Origin: Nakamurella deserti
GTDB taxonomy: Bacteria > Actinomycetota > Actinomycetes > Mycobacteriales > Nakamurellaceae
Length of the DNA stretch: 64,000 nt
Direction of reading: 5' to 3'
NCBI RefSeq assembly: GCF_003260015.1
Contig: NZ_QCXS01000003.1
Location: forward strand, 548,315-612,314
Part shown: piece after piece, positions 16,993 to 25,481 of the stretch
Position numbering within the stretch: position 1 is the first letter of the stretch
Layout of the letters: each line of letters opens with the position of its first letter
Program-made: the position numbers and the translations under genes
Notes under the pieces: generated by a model
What the model saw: only the letters and a program-made list of their open reading frames with translations
The model's database searches: none
What the model was told of the DNA's origin: nothing

Positions 16993-18128
16993 CAGGCCAT
17001 GCTCCCCACGTCGTGCTTGACGGTCTCGACGGGATTCGCCGCGGGCGGATCCGTCCGGCCCCGGCGCCTGTCGTCCCACCGGCCCCGCGCGTTGCGGATC
17101 GCCGCGCCGACGCCGGCGATACCGCCGGGCAGGAACGCGATGACCACGATGAACAGCGCACCCTGGATGTAGGTCCAGAACGCGGGGAACTGCTCCGAGA
17201 GCGTGCTCTGGGCCCACGCAACGCCGATCGCGCCGAGCACCGGGCCCCAGAGGGTGCCGCGGCCGCCGATGGCCACGCCGATGAGCATCGCGATGGACGG
17301 CGCGACCCCGACGTCCAGTGGCGTGATGATGCCGACGACGGGCACGAACAGCGCGCCACCGATGCCCGCCATCGCGGCCGCGATGACGTACGCGACGACC
17401 TTGACGTTGGCCGGGTCGTACCCGAGGAACCGGACCCGCTCCTCCGAGCTCTGGCAGGCGCGGAGCAGCTCGCCGTAGCGGCTGTTGCGCAGCTGCCGGG
17501 CGATCGCCACCATCACCAGCAGGAAGCCCGCGGCGATGAAGAACAGCATCTTCTGGTTGGCGGGGTCGTCCAGGTCGTAGCCGAAGAACGACCGGAAGTT
17601 GTTGAGCCCGTTGGTGCCGTTGGTGTAGTTCCCCGACTGCGAGCCGAGCACGATGATGAGCAGCGCGAACGCCGCGGCCAGCGCCTGCGACAGGATCGCG
17701 AAGTACGCGCCACGGACCTTGCGCTTGAAGGTCGCCAGCCCCAGCACCAGCGCCACCAGGGCGGGCAACAGCGCGATCGCCACGATCGTGACGATGCCAC
17801 TGCGGAACATCTCGACCCACCCGGGCAGGAAGTCCGTCGTCGGCGGCATGTAGTCGGGAGCCCGTCCGGGGCCGGCGTCGTCCAGCTTCATGTGCAGGCC
17901 CATGGCGTAGGCACCGAGCCCGAAGAACACGCCCTGTCCGAGGGTGAGCATGCCGCCGCTGCCCCACGCCAACCCGATGCCGACGGCGACGATGGCGAAG
18001 CAGAGGTAGCGCGCGAGCAGGTTGAGGCGGAAGTCGCTGAGCACCGCCGGGGCCAGCACGAAGAGCACCGCGGCGGCGACGAGGAACGGGATGAACGCCG
18101 AGAACCGGCTCGAGGTCAGCGCTTTCAT
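16992..18128 (-). CDS. urtC: Urea ABC transporter permease UrtC
   Basis: A 378-aa membrane permease of the LivM type with about nine or ten hydrophobic segments. RYLCFAIVAVGIGLAWGSGG and MLTLGQGVFFGLGAYAMG form the family core; IGVAIGGRGTLWGPVLGA lies near the C-terminus. The ATG at 18128 overlaps the urtB stop (ATGA), which decides the start over the longer open frame. Confidence 0.93.
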   Translation of the reverse strand: MKALTSSRFSAFIPFLVAAAVLFVLAPAVLSDFRLNLLARYLCFAIVAVGIGLAWGSGGMLTLGQGVFFGLGAYAMGLHMKLDDAGPGRAPDYMPPTTDFLPGWVEMFRSGIVTIVAIALLPALVALVLGLATFKRKVRGAYFAILSQALAAAFALLIIVLGSQSGNYTNGTNGLNNFRSFFGYDLDDPANQKMLFFIAAGFLLVMVAIARQLRNSRYGELLRACQSSEERVRFLGYDPANVKVVAYVIAAAMAGIGGALFVPVVGIITPLDVGVAPSIAMLIGVAIGGRGTLWGPVLGAIGVAWAQSTLSEQFPAFWTYIQGALFIVVIAFLPGGIAGVGAAIRNARGRWDDRRRGRTDPPAANPVETVKHDVGSMA

Positions 18129-19009
18129 GCCAGGCTCCGGGTGCGCACGTTGAAGATGCCCTGCGGCCGCAGTTGCAGGAACGCGACGATGGCGACGAAG
18201 ACGATGATGCGGGCCAGCGAGGCGTCGTAGATCTTCTCCAGCGCCGCCTGGCCGATGCCGAGGACGAACGCGGCGATGACCGCACCCTTGATCTGCCCGA
18301 TGCCTCCCACCACGACGATCAGGAAGGCGTTGATGATGTAGGACTGCCCGACCGAGGAGTTCACCGGCGACAGCTGGGTGAGGGCGACGCCGGCGATACC
18401 GGCCAGCCCGGAGCCGAGGAAGAACGTCAGCCGGTCGGTGGCGCGGCTGGAGATGCCGGAGCACTCGGCGAGCTGGCGGTTCTGCACGGTGGCGCGGATG
18501 CGGCGTCCCAGCGACGTGGTCTTCAGCGCGACGGACAGGCCGACGACGGTGACGACGGCGAGCACCAGCACGAAGACCCGGGTCTTGGGGAAGTCGAAGC
18601 CGAACAGCTCCAGCGGACCCTGCAGCCAGGTCGGCGTCCGTACCGACTTGCCCTGGGTGCCGAAGATGTTCTTGGCCAGCTGCTGCAGGATGAGCGACAC
18701 ACCGTAGGTCACCAGCAGGGTGTCCAACGGGCGGTGGTACATCCGTCGCAGCAGCGTCATCTCGAGCACGACGCCCAGCAACCCGCCGACCAGGAACGCC
18801 ACCGGGATGGAGAGCAGCAGGCCGACGCCCGCGTTGTCGAACAGTCCCTGCACGACGAAGGCGGTGTAGCCGCCGGCCATGATGAACTCGCCGTGCGCCA
18901 TGTTGATGACGCCCATCTGACCGAAGGTCAGGGCCAGACCGATCGCCGCGAGCAGCAGGATCGATCCGATGCTCAGGCCGGTGAAGACCTGCGAAACCAC
19001 TACATCCAT
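18125..19009 (-). CDS. urtB: Urea ABC transporter permease UrtB
   Basis: A 294-aa LivH-type permease. TGLSIGSILLLAAIGLALTF and GQMGVINMAHGEFIMAGGY are the conserved N-terminal signature. It lacks the long periplasmic N-terminal extension found in cyanobacterial and proteobacterial UrtB, as is usual in actinobacteria. It is 82 bp downstream of urtA, with a strong hairpin in the gap. Confidence 0.93.
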   Translation of the reverse strand: MDVVVSQVFTGLSIGSILLLAAIGLALTFGQMGVINMAHGEFIMAGGYTAFVVQGLFDNAGVGLLLSIPVAFLVGGLLGVVLEMTLLRRMYHRPLDTLLVTYGVSLILQQLAKNIFGTQGKSVRTPTWLQGPLELFGFDFPKTRVFVLVLAVVTVVGLSVALKTTSLGRRIRATVQNRQLAECSGISSRATDRLTFFLGSGLAGIAGVALTQLSPVNSSVGQSYIINAFLIVVVGGIGQIKGAVIAAFVLGIGQAALEKIYDASLARIIVFVAIVAFLQLRPQGIFNVRTRSLA

Positions 19010-19055
19010 CGGGACTCCGAGGGTCGGGGTGGGTGACTGCGGTGCCGTGGTGGAC

Positions 19056-19086
19056 CCGGCGGCGGGGCGGTGGGCCCCGCCGCCGG
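19056..19086 (-). terminator. Intercistronic hairpin between urtA and urtB
   Basis: A perfect 13-bp GC stem (19056-19068 with 19074-19086) with a 5-nt loop, starting 6 nt after the urtA stop. In binding-protein operons such hairpins cause partial termination or protect the first cistron, giving excess binding protein. That role is inferred here. Confidence 0.55.
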
Positions 19087-19091
19087 GGTCG

Positions 19092-20387
19092 TCAGCTCAG
19101 GCCGGCGGCCCAGGGGTAGGTGGTCAGGTACGGATCCGGCTCGATGGGCGCCGGCGAGGTCCACTCGGTGTAGATGAGCCCGTCCTCGGCGACCTTGCCG
19201 ATCAGCGCGGTCTTGGCGATGTGGTGGTTGTCGCCGTTGATGGTGACGGTCCCCTCCGGCGCCTCGAAGCTGACTCCGCCGGCGTTGGCCTGGATGTCGG
19301 CGACGGCGAAGGACTTGCCCTTCTCGACGGTGTTCTTCCACAGGTACATAGACGTGTAGGCGGCTTCCATCGGGTCCGACGTCACGCGGTCGTCCCCGTA
19401 CTTGGCCTTGAAGTCCTCGACGAACTTCTTGTTGGCTGGCGTGTCCAGCGTCTGGTAGTAGTTCCACGCGGTCAGCTGACCGACGAGGTTCTCGACGCCG
19501 ACGCCGGAGACCTCCTCCTCGGCGATGGACACCGAGACGACCGGCATGGTGTCGGCGGCGAGCCCGACGTTGCGGTACTCCTTGAAGAAGGAGACGTTGG
19601 CGTCGCCGTTGAGGGTGTTGAACACCGCGCCGGCACCGGAGTCCTTGACCTTGGTGATGATCGTGGAGAAGTCGGCGCCCGAGGCCAGCGGCACGTACTC
19701 CTCACCCTTGATCTCCATACCGTTCGCCGCGGCCCAGGCCTTGATCTCCTTGTTGGCGGTCTGCGGGAAGACGTAGTCGCTGCCGACGAGGAACAGGCTG
19801 GTGACGCCCTGCTCCTTGAGGTAGTCCAGGGCGGGCAGGATCTGCTGGTTGGTGGTGGCGCCGGTGTAGAAGATGTTCTTGCTCGACTCCAGACCCTCGT
19901 ACTGGACGGGGTAGTAGAGCAGGGCGTCGTTGCTCTCGAAGACAGGCAGCATGGCCTTGCGAGAGGAGGAGGTCCAGCCCCCGAAAACCGCAGCGACGCA
20001 ATCGCTCTGGATGAGCTTGGTCGCCTTCTCGGCGAAGGTGGCGGGTTCGGAGGCGCCGTCCTCGGCGACCACCTCGAGCTGCTTGCCGAGGACGCCGCCC
20101 GCGGCGTTGATCTCGTCGGCGGCCATCATCAGCGACTCCTGGACGGTCTTCTCGCTGATCGCCATCGTGCCGGAGAGCGAGTTGAGGAACCCGATCTTCA
20201 CGGAGTCGCCCGAGGTGTCGACGCAGGAGGCGCCCGCGGCGGCCGGAGTGGCCGATCCGGCGGACGAGCTGGTCGTCGTCGAGCCGCCGGCCTGCGGGGT
20301 GATCTTGCTGCCGCAGGCGGTCAGCACCAGGACCGCGGTCAGTCCGAGCAGTCCCGCGCTCGTGATGTTTCGTCGGGTGTGTTTCAC
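19092..20387 (-). CDS. urtA: Urea ABC transporter substrate-binding lipoprotein UrtA
   Basis: A 431-aa exported binding protein. A basic start is followed by a hydrophobic segment and lipobox LTAC, so it is a lipoprotein anchored outside the membrane. A Ser/Thr/Ala-rich linker follows, then the Periplasmic_binding_6-like UrtA domain (SVKIGFLNSLSGTMAISEKT and VLGKQLEVVAEDGASEP). The GTG at 20387 with GAAAGG upstream is preferred over the longer reading, which would put 20 basic residues ahead of the signal peptide. First gene of urtABCDE; no urease or urea carboxylase gene is in the window. Confidence 0.93.
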   Translation of the reverse strand: MKHTRRNITSAGLLGLTAVLVLTACGSKITPQAGGSTTTSSSAGSATPAAAGASCVDTSGDSVKIGFLNSLSGTMAISEKTVQESLMMAADEINAAGGVLGKQLEVVAEDGASEPATFAEKATKLIQSDCVAAVFGGWTSSSRKAMLPVFESNDALLYYPVQYEGLESSKNIFYTGATTNQQILPALDYLKEQGVTSLFLVGSDYVFPQTANKEIKAWAAANGMEIKGEEYVPLASGADFSTIITKVKDSGAGAVFNTLNGDANVSFFKEYRNVGLAADTMPVVSVSIAEEEVSGVGVENLVGQLTAWNYYQTLDTPANKKFVEDFKAKYGDDRVTSDPMEAAYTSMYLWKNTVEKGKSFAVADIQANAGGVSFEAPEGTVTINGDNHHIAKTALIGKVAEDGLIYTEWTSPAPIEPDPYLTTYPWAAGLS

Positions 20388-20789
20388 GGCAACGCCTTTC
20401 GCAGTTCGATGGGTGTTCTTCGCGGAACAACGGCCGGCGCGGCGCAACGGTGGGTACCGTGGGAGGCACGCCGGTCAGGAGCGCCGATCCGCCGACAGGC
20501 TTTCCGGTGGTTCGAACCGCACGCGAGATCCCCGGCCGCAGAATGCTTCTGTCCGGCACGTCTTCCCGCTCGATCCGAGAGCAACGTATGGGCGAGGTGT
20601 TTCACGCAGGGTGGCCGCCGCATTGCTGCCAGATTGCCGGGGCGGGCCCATTGTTGCCGCCAGAAGTCGTCACGACCTCGGCTCACCCGGACAGCGGCTT
20701 GACCCAGCCACCGCGGGTGTCGGCCGGCGTGAGCGCTGCGCGCGGCGTGCTCCCGGCCTACACTTCGCCGCATCGACGGAGGTGACCCG
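20388..20789. other. Intergenic region upstream of urtA
   Basis: About 400 bp between divergent urtA and the VOC gene with no convincing gene. It must hold the urtA promoter. I looked for a GlnR-type site (GTnAC-n6-GnAAC) and for a guanidine riboswitch core and found only a lone GAAAC half-site near 20600 on the minus strand. Confidence 0.5.
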
Positions 20790-21185
20790 ATGCCCGTTCG
20801 CTGGTACACGACGGTGATCGACTGCCAGGACGCGGCCGCCCTCGCCCGCTGGTGGGCCGGGGTGCTGGACTGGCGCATCGCCTACGAATCCGACGACGAG
20901 ATCGTCCTGGTGCCGCGGCACGCCTTCGACCCGACCCGGACCCTTCCGCTGGAGCAGCGCGGGCCGGGCCTCGTGTTCGTCCCGGTGCCGGAGGACAAGC
21001 AGCGGAAGAACCGGCTGCACCTCGACCTCGCCCCCGGTCCGGTGGACGATCAACGCGCCGAGGTGGAGCGGCTGGTACGACTCGGCGCCAGTCACGTAGA
21101 CGTGGGTCAACCGGACGACGCCTCGTTCGTCGTGCTCGCCGACCCGGAGGGCAACGAGTTCTGCGTGCTGTCACCGCGGGGCTGA
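20790..21185 (+). CDS. VOC family (glyoxalase-like) protein
   Basis: A 131-aa single-domain protein of the vicinal oxygen chelate fold, Glyoxalase_6-like. DCQDAAALARWWAGVLDW opens the first beta-alpha-beta-beta-beta module, NRLHLDLAPG the second, and FVVLADPEGNEFCVLSP ends the fold as in the family. GGAGG precedes the ATG. Many such proteins bind small ligands or antibiotics rather than catalyse glyoxalase chemistry. No neighbour hints at a substrate. Confidence 0.85.
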   Translation: MPVRWYTTVIDCQDAAALARWWAGVLDWRIAYESDDEIVLVPRHAFDPTRTLPLEQRGPGLVFVPVPEDKQRKNRLHLDLAPGPVDDQRAEVERLVRLGASHVDVGQPDDASFVVLADPEGNEFCVLSPRG

Positions 21186-21228
21186 TCGCTCGGGTGGGTG
21201 ATGTGACCTGCCCCATAATGCGTCCCGG

Positions 21229-21240
21229 TAACCCGGGTTA
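21229..21240. promoter_or_regulatory. Palindromic putative LacI-type operator
   Basis: TAACCCGGGTTA is a perfect 12-bp palindrome with a central CG, as in LacI/GalR operators, 158 bp before the lacI-type start. Autoregulation is inferred. Confidence 0.35.
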
Positions 21241-21397
21241 GCCGACGGAATGAGGGCTCCCGGCCATCAGCGGCGACTCGACCGCTTTGCCGCCCCCGGG
21301 ACGGATGAAAGGATCACCGTGCCCTGAGGGGGCGGCAACGACGGCGCCACCGGTACGCCCGCCGCCCGTGTCCACCCGATGTTCTGCGAGGAGCCCC

Positions 21398-22405
21398 GTG
21401 GTCCGTCAGCGCGTCACGCTGATGGACGTCGCCGCCCGGGCGGGTGTGTCCAGGACGACGGCGTCGTTCGTGATGACCGGTCGTCGCGACATGCGGATCT
21501 CCAGCGCGGCGGAGCAGCGGGTGTTGCAGGCCGCACGGGAGCTGGACTACCGGCCCAATCTGCTGGCGCGCAGTCTCCGGACGAACCTGTCGCAGACGAT
21601 CGGGCTGATCTCCGACGTGGTGGCCACCGAGCCGTTCGCCGGTCATCTGATCCGCAGCAGCATGACGACCGCGCTGCTGCACGATCACCTGCTGTTCGTC
21701 GGCGAGAGCGAGGGCGACCCGGCGGTCGAGGAACAGCTGGTCCGCAGCATGCTGGACCGCGGCGTCGGCGGATTCCTCTACGCGTCGTCGTCGACGCGGG
21801 TGGTCGAGGTGTCGGCGTTGTTCGAGTCGCAGCGGCTGGTGCTCCTCAACTGCCTGGCCCGGGGGGACGACGTGACCGCCGTGGTCCCGGACGAGGAGGG
21901 CGGCGGCCGACTGGCCGCGACCACCCTGCTCGACGCGGGACACCGCGACGGCATCGTGCTGGTCGGCGAGACCCTGGACCATGTGGTGGCCGGTCGGGAC
22001 CGGCGACGCGGCATCGAGGCCGCCCTCGCCGACGCCGGCGCCGGACTGGCGGGCGAGGTGGCGACGACGTGGTGGCCCGAGCCGACGTTCGCCGCGATGT
22101 CTCGGATGCTCGCCGCCGGGCATCGGCCGACCGCAATCGTGTGCCTGAACGACCGGGTGGCGCTCGGTGTCTACCAGGCACTGGCCGACGCGGGGCTGTC
22201 GGTGCCCGGTGACGTGTCGGTGATCTCGTTCGACGACTCGGACCTGGCCGGCTGGGTGCGCCCCGGACTGACCAGCGTGGCGCTGCCGCACCTGGAGATG
22301 GGGCGACGAGCGACGGAGCTGCTGATGGCGCCGGCCGGGTCGCCGGTTGTGCACCGCATCGAGATGCCGCTGGTGTCGCGGGAGTCGGTAGGCCCGCCGC
22401 GCTGA
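21398..22405 (+). CDS. LacI family transcriptional regulator
   Basis: A 335-aa repressor. The N-terminal helix-turn-helix is MDVAARAGVSRTTASFVMTG, with the hinge region ELDYRPNLLARSLR. The rest is a periplasmic-binding-protein-like sensor ending VSVISFDDSDLAGWVRPGLT. GCGAGGAG 4 nt before the GTG at 21398 fixes the start, although the frame is open for 37 more codons upstream. No sugar operon adjoins it, so its target genes lie elsewhere. Confidence 0.9.
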   Translation: MVRQRVTLMDVAARAGVSRTTASFVMTGRRDMRISSAAEQRVLQAARELDYRPNLLARSLRTNLSQTIGLISDVVATEPFAGHLIRSSMTTALLHDHLLFVGESEGDPAVEEQLVRSMLDRGVGGFLYASSSTRVVEVSALFESQRLVLLNCLARGDDVTAVVPDEEGGGRLAATTLLDAGHRDGIVLVGETLDHVVAGRDRRRGIEAALADAGAGLAGEVATTWWPEPTFAAMSRMLAAGHRPTAIVCLNDRVALGVYQALADAGLSVPGDVSVISFDDSDLAGWVRPGLTSVALPHLEMGRRATELLMAPAGSPVVHRIEMPLVSRESVGPPR

Positions 22406-22474
22406 GCGGAGAGTGGGCGGATGGCCCGGAAAACCAGTCAGCCCCCCGCTGGCCTGACGGCTGCGAAGGGCTGG

Positions 22475-22551
22475 TGGTGGCCAGGCGCGGGGTCGAACCG
22501 CGGACCTTCCACTTTTCAGGCGGACGCTCGTACCAACTGAGCTACCTGGCC
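22475..22551 (-). tRNA. tRNA-Phe(GAA)
   Basis: A cloverleaf on the minus strand. Acceptor GGCCAGG pairs with CCTGGCC. The anticodon loop is CTGAAAA (GAA) and the T loop is TTCGACC. Unlike the other tRNAs here, its 3' CCA is encoded. Confidence 0.97.
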
Positions 22552-22598
22552 TCAAACGTAGGGCCGGGCTCATGTGACTGAACCCGGCCCACGTTCGG

Positions 22599-22672
22599 CG
22601 ACCCCGACGGGACTTGAACCCGCGACCTCCGCCGTGACAGGGCGGCGCGCTAACCAACTGCGCTACGGGGCC
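22599..22672 (-). tRNA. tRNA-Asp(GTC)
   Basis: Acceptor GGCCCCG pairs with CGGGGTC. The anticodon arm is CCGCC-CTGTCAC-GGCGG (GTC). It is the middle gene of a Glu-Asp-Phe cluster read right to left; CCA is not encoded. Confidence 0.97.
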
Positions 22673-22760
22673 TCGGTGTTGCTGAGACCTTGGTGCTGAA
22701 CTGCGTGACGCTGGGACTACTTTACTGCCTCGTGGAGGTGCTCGTGACCTCTGCGCTGCG

Positions 22761-22833
22761 TACCCCCAACGGGATTCGAACCCGTGTTACCGCCGTGAAA
22801 GGGCGACGTCCTAGGCCACTAGACGATGGGGGC
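22761..22833 (-). tRNA. tRNA-Glu(TTC)
   Basis: Acceptor GCCCCCA pairs with TGGGGGT. The anticodon loop is CTTTCAC (TTC) and the T loop is TTCGAAT. It is first in the minus-strand Glu-Asp-Phe cluster. Confidence 0.97.
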
Positions 22834-22877
22834 TGGAGGAACTCCGCCTCCAACGGCCATCCGTTGGGAGCGAGTCA

Positions 22878-22907
22878 ACTATAGGGGACGAGGTGCGGCG
22901 CTCCCAA
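22878..22907 (-). promoter_or_regulatory. Putative sigma70-type promoter of the tRNA cluster
   Basis: On the minus strand, TTGGGA (22907-22902), an 18-bp spacer and TATAGT (22883-22878) lie about 45 nt ahead of tRNA-Glu. Confidence 0.4.
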
Positions 22908-23066
22908 ATCCGCCACGGCGCCCTGCTCCGACGGGGCAGTCGCGCCGCACTCGACCTGTCCACAAGGATCAGATCGTTACTCCCCATCGCCACCGTGGTC
23001 GGTACGCTACTCCGATCGGGTCGCGCCAGGCGGGGCCCACGTCGGCGAACGTGGACAGGGGTTCTG

Positions 23067-23792
23067 GTGGGGCGACGAACGACCGACACGCGACGTGCGC
23101 TGCTGGCGCTGATCACCGCGGGGTTGAGTGTGACCGGGATCGCTGCCTGCAGCGCCGGGCAGGCCAACCCGGGAACCACGCTGGCGCCGGTGGACAGCTC
23201 GGCGAGTCGGAGCGAGGCGCTCTCCACCGCCACTGATGCCTCGTCCAGTTTGGGGTCCGGAACCGCAGCGCAGCCGACCGATGGCGGATCCCGGTCTGAA
23301 ACAACGCCCCAGACCCCCGAGTCGACAAGTTCAGAGCCCACGAAGATGCCATGGTCGAATTTGGACCTCAGCCCAGACCAGGTCCGTGAAGCACAGGCAG
23401 CGCTCGACGCTTATGTCGGATACCGCCGCGTCTCGGACCTCACCTTCACCGACCCTCGGAGGGATTGGGCTTCAGAGATATACGAATACGCAGCAGACCC
23501 AGTGGCGTCTAATCTTGTAAAGTTTGTCAGGGACCCCGCGTTCCAACAGGGCAGCGGAGAAGGCCGCACGATCATCGACCCTCGAGTTACGGAAGTAGGA
23601 ACTGGAACAGTCGAACTCAGCGACTGTGTCGATAACACTGCTTCCATCTTCGTCGATGCGAATGGAAATTCGCTCATTGCGCCCGATGCACCCGGCTTCT
23701 ACCGTCGCCATCCGGCAACGGTGTCAGTCAGCCAAATCGACAACCGATGGCTGGTAACCTCCGTGGTTAACGACTTCAGTGTCCAATGCTAG
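23067..23792 (+). CDS. Putative lipoprotein of unknown function
   Basis: A 241-aa exported protein. A basic start (RRTTDTRR) is followed by a hydrophobic stretch and lipobox IAAC, then about 70 Ser/Thr/Pro/Gly-rich residues as a cell-wall spacer, then a compact C-terminal domain from about residue 95 (LSPDQVREAQAALDAYVGYR to the C-terminal NDFSVQC). The domain looks NTF2-like in layout, but I do not recognise a named family. AGGGG lies 5 nt before the GTG at 23067. Base composition drops sharply, to about 48% GC at 23461-23520, unlike its neighbours, and it overlaps the next gene by 7 bp. Confidence 0.72.
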   Translation: MGRRTTDTRRALLALITAGLSVTGIAACSAGQANPGTTLAPVDSSASRSEALSTATDASSSLGSGTAAQPTDGGSRSETTPQTPESTSSEPTKMPWSNLDLSPDQVREAQAALDAYVGYRRVSDLTFTDPRRDWASEIYEYAADPVASNLVKFVRDPAFQQGSGEGRTIIDPRVTEVGTGTVELSDCVDNTASIFVDANGNSLIAPDAPGFYRRHPATVSVSQIDNRWLVTSVVNDFSVQC

Positions 23793-24727
23793 CGATGAGG
23801 ATTGCCGGCGCAGCACTATTGATGGCGCTCGAGAGCCTCGTTGTATTAGCTCCTGCGTACGCCGACCCAGACCAGCCCTCGGTTTCAAGATCGTCAGCCC
23901 CGACGGCCGGTTGTGGCGATCAAGTATGCATCGTCGGCGCGACTGATTCAGTAGTAAAGAAAACGCTGATTGCGGTGGTTACGACAGGAGCCACTGCCGT
24001 CAAGTCTTCAATGGAGAGCCTATGCAAGCAACAACCTATGCCTACCCAGCCAGCCGCCGACTCACCGCTCTGGGCGGGACACACGCCAGCAGACGGATTT
24101 ATTGCCTACGACATTTGTCCGACGAACTCGGCAGCCGTGCCATTTACTAACTCTCAGCCCTATTTCGTTGGGAATGGGACCACACCTACCGCCGTCAGCC
24201 CTGAGGCGCTTGCGCTAAGCGCACAGGCAGCTATTCGATTCGTCCCGCCGGTCCTTCACTTTGGACCCGACACGCAAATAGCCGTGAATCGCTGGCTCTA
24301 CCTGTGGGTTGACAATCCAGGTCCACTGATTGCACAGGCTACGGCTGGAGCGGTGACTGTGACACTCACAGCCACGCTGAGTTCGGTGACGTGGTCCATG
24401 GGTGAACCCGCCAACCCAAAGGCGCCTAAGGGGCCACCGGCGACCATCACATGCGACGGCCCGGGGCGCGATCCTGGCCCGACCGCCAACGCGAACATTT
24501 CTAAGCCGGCTGCTTCGGACGCGTGCGTCTATGCCTACCGTTGGCGCTCCCTGCCGGAACGAACCGGGGGCACAGCAACCTGGCCGGTCACGGCAACCGC
24601 GAATTGGACCGTCACCTGGACATCGAACGTGGGTGTGGGCGGCGCGCTCGACGCCCCGCCGCAGAGCTCCACCACCCCGGTGTCGGTCGGCGAATGGCGC
24701 AGCGAGCTGGTCGCCGGCCCCAACTGA
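23786..24727 (+). CDS. Secreted hypothetical protein
   Basis: A 313-aa protein with a Sec-type signal peptide (AGAALLMALESLVVLAPAYA, cleavage after AYA). The central part (RFVPPVLHFGPD, NRWLYLWVDNPGP) resembles secreted proteins that sit beside TadE-like genes in Streptomyces; no enzymatic motif is seen. Paired cysteines in GCGDQVC and later positions suggest disulfides. ATG 23786 overlaps the lipoprotein stop; ATG 23795 is an alternative. It shares the low GC of the lipoprotein over its first half, so the two probably arrived and act together. Confidence 0.7.
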   Translation: MLAMRIAGAALLMALESLVVLAPAYADPDQPSVSRSSAPTAGCGDQVCIVGATDSVVKKTLIAVVTTGATAVKSSMESLCKQQPMPTQPAADSPLWAGHTPADGFIAYDICPTNSAAVPFTNSQPYFVGNGTTPTAVSPEALALSAQAAIRFVPPVLHFGPDTQIAVNRWLYLWVDNPGPLIAQATAGAVTVTLTATLSSVTWSMGEPANPKAPKGPPATITCDGPGRDPGPTANANISKPAASDACVYAYRWRSLPERTGGTATWPVTATANWTVTWTSNVGVGGALDAPPQSSTTPVSVGEWRSELVAGPN

Positions 24728-24747
24728 CCGGACCCGATCACGCGTGA

Positions 24748-25167
24748 TCAGGCCTGGTCGTACCGCAGCCGGCTGCTCGACTCCACGTCCTGACGCAGGG
24801 TGGGCGTGAAGAACATGTCGCCGAAGGTGATGGGGGTGTCGGTCCAGCACGTGGCGGTCACCGTGTCGGCCCCGACCACGACGCGCACGCCGACCCGACC
24901 CGGGCGCACCGCGAGGTAGGCGATGGCGGCGTCGTTGGCGAGCGCCATCTGTCGGGGCCGTCCAGGCACATCGGCCGCGTCACTGGCCGCCAGCGCCGCC
25001 CCGTCGCACTGGTTCTGCAACCGACTGCGCCCCAGGAACGCGGACCCGGCCGCCGTCACCCCGGCCACCAGGAGCAACAGGCACAGCGTCAGGCCGAGCA
25101 ACAGCGGGGTGATCGACCCCCGGTCGTCCTCGCCGCCGCCGGCATGCCGCAACCCGTTCGGCCGCAT
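24748..25167 (-). CDS. Tad-like pilus assembly protein (PF13400-type)
   Basis: About 139 aa. DDRGSITPLLLGLTLCLLLL is the N-terminal prepilin-like helix of the Putative Flp pilus-assembly TadE/G-like family, and QNQCDGAALAASDA follows as in those proteins. The rest is a small extracytoplasmic domain. It is separate from the main tad operon at 51-57 kb and convergent with the secreted-protein pair, which it may assist. An ATG at 25224 is a possible longer start. Confidence 0.72.
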   Translation of the reverse strand: MRPNGLRHAGGGEDDRGSITPLLLGLTLCLLLLVAGVTAAGSAFLGRSRLQNQCDGAALAASDAADVPGRPRQMALANDAAIAYLAVRPGRVGVRVVVGADTVTATCWTDTPITFGDMFFTPTLRQDVESSSRLRYDQA

Positions 25168-25284
25168 GCTCCACCCCGCTTCGTCCGCGACCGGTCCAGC
25201 GTAGAGACGTTCACCGGGCAGCATCACCCGTTCGCCGAAGTTGTGGACAACTGAGCCCACCGCTGTGGTCCCGGTTACACCCGC

Positions 25285-25314
25285 TTCGAGCTCGGCCCGG
25301 ACCCGTGTTAACGT
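25285..25314 (+). promoter_or_regulatory. Putative promoter of the SAM-IV riboswitch transcript
   Basis: TTCGAG (25285-25290), an 18-bp spacer and TAACGT (25309-25314) end about 10 nt before the first riboswitch base. This is a weak match, chosen partly by position. Confidence 0.35.
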
Positions 25315-25323
25315 CGTCGCGTA

Positions 25324-25438
25324 GGTCATGAGTGCTAGCGACAAACCCTGGTTTGCTAGCCGGCAACCCTCCTCCGCGGTGGGGTGCCCCAGGTGAAGAC
25401 CTGGCCGTCCGGTTGTCGCCGGCGGCAAGCGCGGATCT
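25324..25438 (+). promoter_or_regulatory. SAM-IV riboswitch
   Basis: The leader matches the actinobacterial SAM-IV aptamer in order: GGTCATGAGTGCTAGCG, a P3-type arm AAACC-CT-GGTTT closed by GCTAGC, the core GGCAACCCTCC, then GCGGTGGGGTGCCCC, GGTGAAGACC, and the 3' pseudoknot/hairpin segment GGCGGCAAGCGCGG. These fit my memory of the Mycobacterium SAM-IV sequence almost base for base in the core. It should bind S-adenosylmethionine and repress the gene starting at 25482. Downstream, hairpin GCGGTC-CTTC-GACCGC (25453-25468) abuts the AAGGAG ribosome site, and GGTCCTT could instead pair with AAGGA, so control is probably at translation. That switching model is inference. Confidence 0.9.
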
Positions 25439-25481
25439 CCGGCTCGTCCCCGGCGGTCCTTCGACCGCAAGGAGACCAGCC

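Noticed and set aside
20388-20789. GlnR box or guanidine riboswitch upstream of urtA
   Set aside because: Only a lone GAAAC half-site was seen on the minus strand. The conserved guanidine-I core is missing.
22475-24727. Classical genomic island integrated at tRNA-Phe
   Set aside because: The low-GC genes lie on the 5' side of the tRNA cluster, and no integrase or repeated tRNA 3' end was found.
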